Below are positions 22,899 to 24,127 of a stretch of DNA of 24,127 nucleotides, piece after piece. Source of the stretch: JAJZSS01 sp964463505 (GTDB lineage Bacteria; Chloroflexota; Anaerolineae; Anaerolineales; UBA4823); the NCBI GenBank assembly GCA_964463505.1, contig CAYXDC010000050.1, forward strand, positions 1 through 24,127. The letters are read 5' to 3'. A program made the position numbers and the translations under genes. Each line of letters starts with the position of its first letter. Positions within the stretch are counted from its first letter, which is position 1. Below the pieces are notes generated by a model. The model saw only the letters and a list, made by a program, of their open reading frames with translations. It did no database searches and was not told the DNA's origin.

Positions 22899-23999
22899 AT
22901 GTTGACTGATCATGACCTGCATGAATTGTTGAGCTATCAGGCAAAGACCCCCATTCTCAGCGTTTTTCAGAGCACAGATCCTGCTGAGGGGAGTGCAGAT
23001 GGGCATAAGCTGCGTTTGCGCAGTATGCTCAAAGGCATTAATCAACCAGATGATGTTTCAGCCATACTGCGTTATTTTGATCACGAGTATAACTGGTCTG
23101 GGCGCAGTGTGGCGATTTTTTCCTGCCTGGCAGAAGGATTCTTTCGCGCCTATCCATTGCAAGTCCAACTCCGGAGTCGGGTGCGCGTTGGCGAACACCC
23201 CTATGTAAAACCATTGGCAGATATTTTGGATGCTTATGGGGGTTATGGAGTGGTGCTGGTAGATAAGCAAGGCGCCAGATTATTCAATTTTCATCTCGGT
23301 GAATTGCGCGAGCAGGATGGCGTTATGGGTGAGGCGATCCGGCATGCTAAGCGTGGCGGTGGATCTCAAGCTGGAGGACGCCGAGCTGGCGGAGCTAACC
23401 AGTCCGATTATGTCGAAGAACTAACGGACCGTAACATCAAAGAAGCTGTTGATTTTGCAACCCAATTTTTCGCAGAAAACAATTTGCGCCGGATATTGAT
23501 TGGCGGTACTGATGATAACGTGGCAGCATTTCGCAGTCACTTACCCAAAGCGTGGCAAAGCCTGGTTGTAGGCACTTATGCAGTGAGTATGGCGGCTACT
23601 GAACCTGAGATCCTCGAGCGAGCGATGAAAGTGGGAGAAGCGGCTGAACTACAACGCGAGAAGCAGCTGGTCGAAGCAATGATTACCGGTGCTGCCAAGG
23701 GGCGCGGTGGCATTCTGAAACTGGAGGATACCCTGGAGGCTGTCCGTTCTGGGCGGGTGCAAACCTTGATCTTGAGGGATGGCTACCGAGCTCCTGGCTA
23801 TCAGTGCCAGGGTTGTGAATATGTGACTACGGAACAATTGGAGAAATGCCCATTCTGTGGTGGAACATTCAGACAGCTCCCCGATGCGGTTGAAGAAGCA
23901 GTACGCCAGGTCTTAGCTCAAGGTGGTGATGTTGAGGTTCTACATGATGAACAACTGATCAGCACCTTTGAGGATATTGGCGCCTTACTACGCTACTAA
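22899..23999 (+). CDS. Bacterial eRF1-like (baeRF family) protein with GGxQ-like loop and zinc ribbon
   Basis: A 366-residue cytosolic protein with the layout of the bacterial archaeo-eukaryotic release factor (baeRF, eRF1/Vms1-like) families. An N-terminal domain (1-105) contains PILSVFQSTDPAEGSADGHKL. A middle domain (about 112-235) starts YGVVLVDKQGARLF and carries a basic Gly-rich loop KRGGGSQAGGRR (151-162, Q157), followed by SDYVEELTDRNIKEA, which parallels the catalytic GGQ loop and helix of eRF1. A C-terminal L7Ae-like domain (about 240-366) bears a zinc ribbon C303-C306...C317-C320. By analogy it may hydrolyse peptidyl-tRNA on stalled ribosomes; this is inference, as many family members are uncharacterised. 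It lies 71 nt after htrA and ends at a strong terminator. Confidence 0.75.
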   Translation: MLTDHDLHELLSYQAKTPILSVFQSTDPAEGSADGHKLRLRSMLKGINQPDDVSAILRYFDHEYNWSGRSVAIFSCLAEGFFRAYPLQVQLRSRVRVGEHPYVKPLADILDAYGGYGVVLVDKQGARLFNFHLGELREQDGVMGEAIRHAKRGGGSQAGGRRAGGANQSDYVEELTDRNIKEAVDFATQFFAENNLRRILIGGTDDNVAAFRSHLPKAWQSLVVGTYAVSMAATEPEILERAMKVGEAAELQREKQLVEAMITGAAKGRGGILKLEDTLEAVRSGRVQTLILRDGYRAPGYQCQGCEYVTTEQLEKCPFCGGTFRQLPDAVEEAVRQVLAQGGDVEVLHDEQLISTFEDIGALLRY

Positions 24000-24030
24000 T
24001 CAGTAAAGTACTTGAAATCTTCCTGGAATT

Positions 24031-24070
24031 AATGCCCCACGCTAAGTCACAAGAAACAGCGTGGGGCATT
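24031..24070 (+). terminator. Hairpin terminator closing the cbpA-htrA-eRF1-like block
   Basis: The arms AATGCCCCACGCT (24031-24043) and AGCGTGGGGCATT (24058-24070) are perfectly complementary over 13 bp with a 14-nt loop, 31 nt past the stop. The stem ends in A/T pairs and is followed by TGCTTGGG, so the U-tract is short; it may be bidirectional. The last 57 bases of the window show no gene. Confidence 0.7.
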
Positions 24071-24127
24071 TGCTTGGGTAATCACTGGCGTGCGCCAAAT
24101 CAATTGGATTCGTGTAACAGAATTATT

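Overview
This 24.1 kb window is chromosomal DNA of a free-living bacterium. The mix of genes (t6A operon with rimI and a type-4 uracil-DNA glycosylase, PcrA-like helicase, GAF/PAS histidine kinases, a lipoprotein-like HtrA, and a bacterial eRF1-like protein with a zinc ribbon) is most like Chloroflexota, probably class Anaerolineae. That placement is an inference from gene content; there is no rRNA or other decisive marker. No tRNA, rRNA, CRISPR array, insertion sequence or phage gene was seen.

Layout. Positions 1-6858 (minus strand) hold a surface-glycan cluster. Read in transcription order it contains a UDP-sugar 6-dehydrogenase, a UDP-glucuronate-type epimerase, a Wzx-like flippase, a GT4 glycosyltransferase and a polytopic GT-C-like glycosyltransferase, followed by gmd (cut by the window edge) behind its own strong promoter. 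Positions 6953-9325 (minus) hold tsaE-tsaB-rimI-udg, joined by 1-4 nt stop/start overlaps. A PcrA/UvrD-type helicase (9382-11559, minus) and holB (11714-12703, plus) diverge from back-to-back sigma70-like promoters; holB appears leaderless.

The plus-strand run 12832-17158 encodes a GAF-PAS histidine kinase, a metallo-beta-lactamase-fold protein that has lost most metal ligands, a Rhizobium-type asparaginase and an endonuclease III-like glycosylase. A 323-bp gap follows, with two strong hairpins and a possible broken small gene. Next, on the minus strand, are two adjacent signalling genes (17482-20464). Both start with receiver domains that lack the phospho-acceptor Asp, the conserved Thr/Ser and the conserved Lys.

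The right end (20595-24070, plus) is a proteostasis block: a CbpA-type J-protein behind a near-consensus promoter, an HtrA-type protease with a PDZ domain, and a baeRF/eRF1-like protein with a GGxQ-like loop and a four-Cys zinc ribbon, closed by a 13-bp hairpin terminator. The htrA coding sequence contains a perfect 16-bp inverted repeat with a 4-nt loop.

Most promising for follow-up: the J-protein/HtrA/eRF1-like block as a possible nascent-chain quality-control unit; the paired phosphorylation-dead receivers; the intragenic htrA hairpin; the degenerate MBL protein; and the frameshifted small ORF opposite the nth-like gene.
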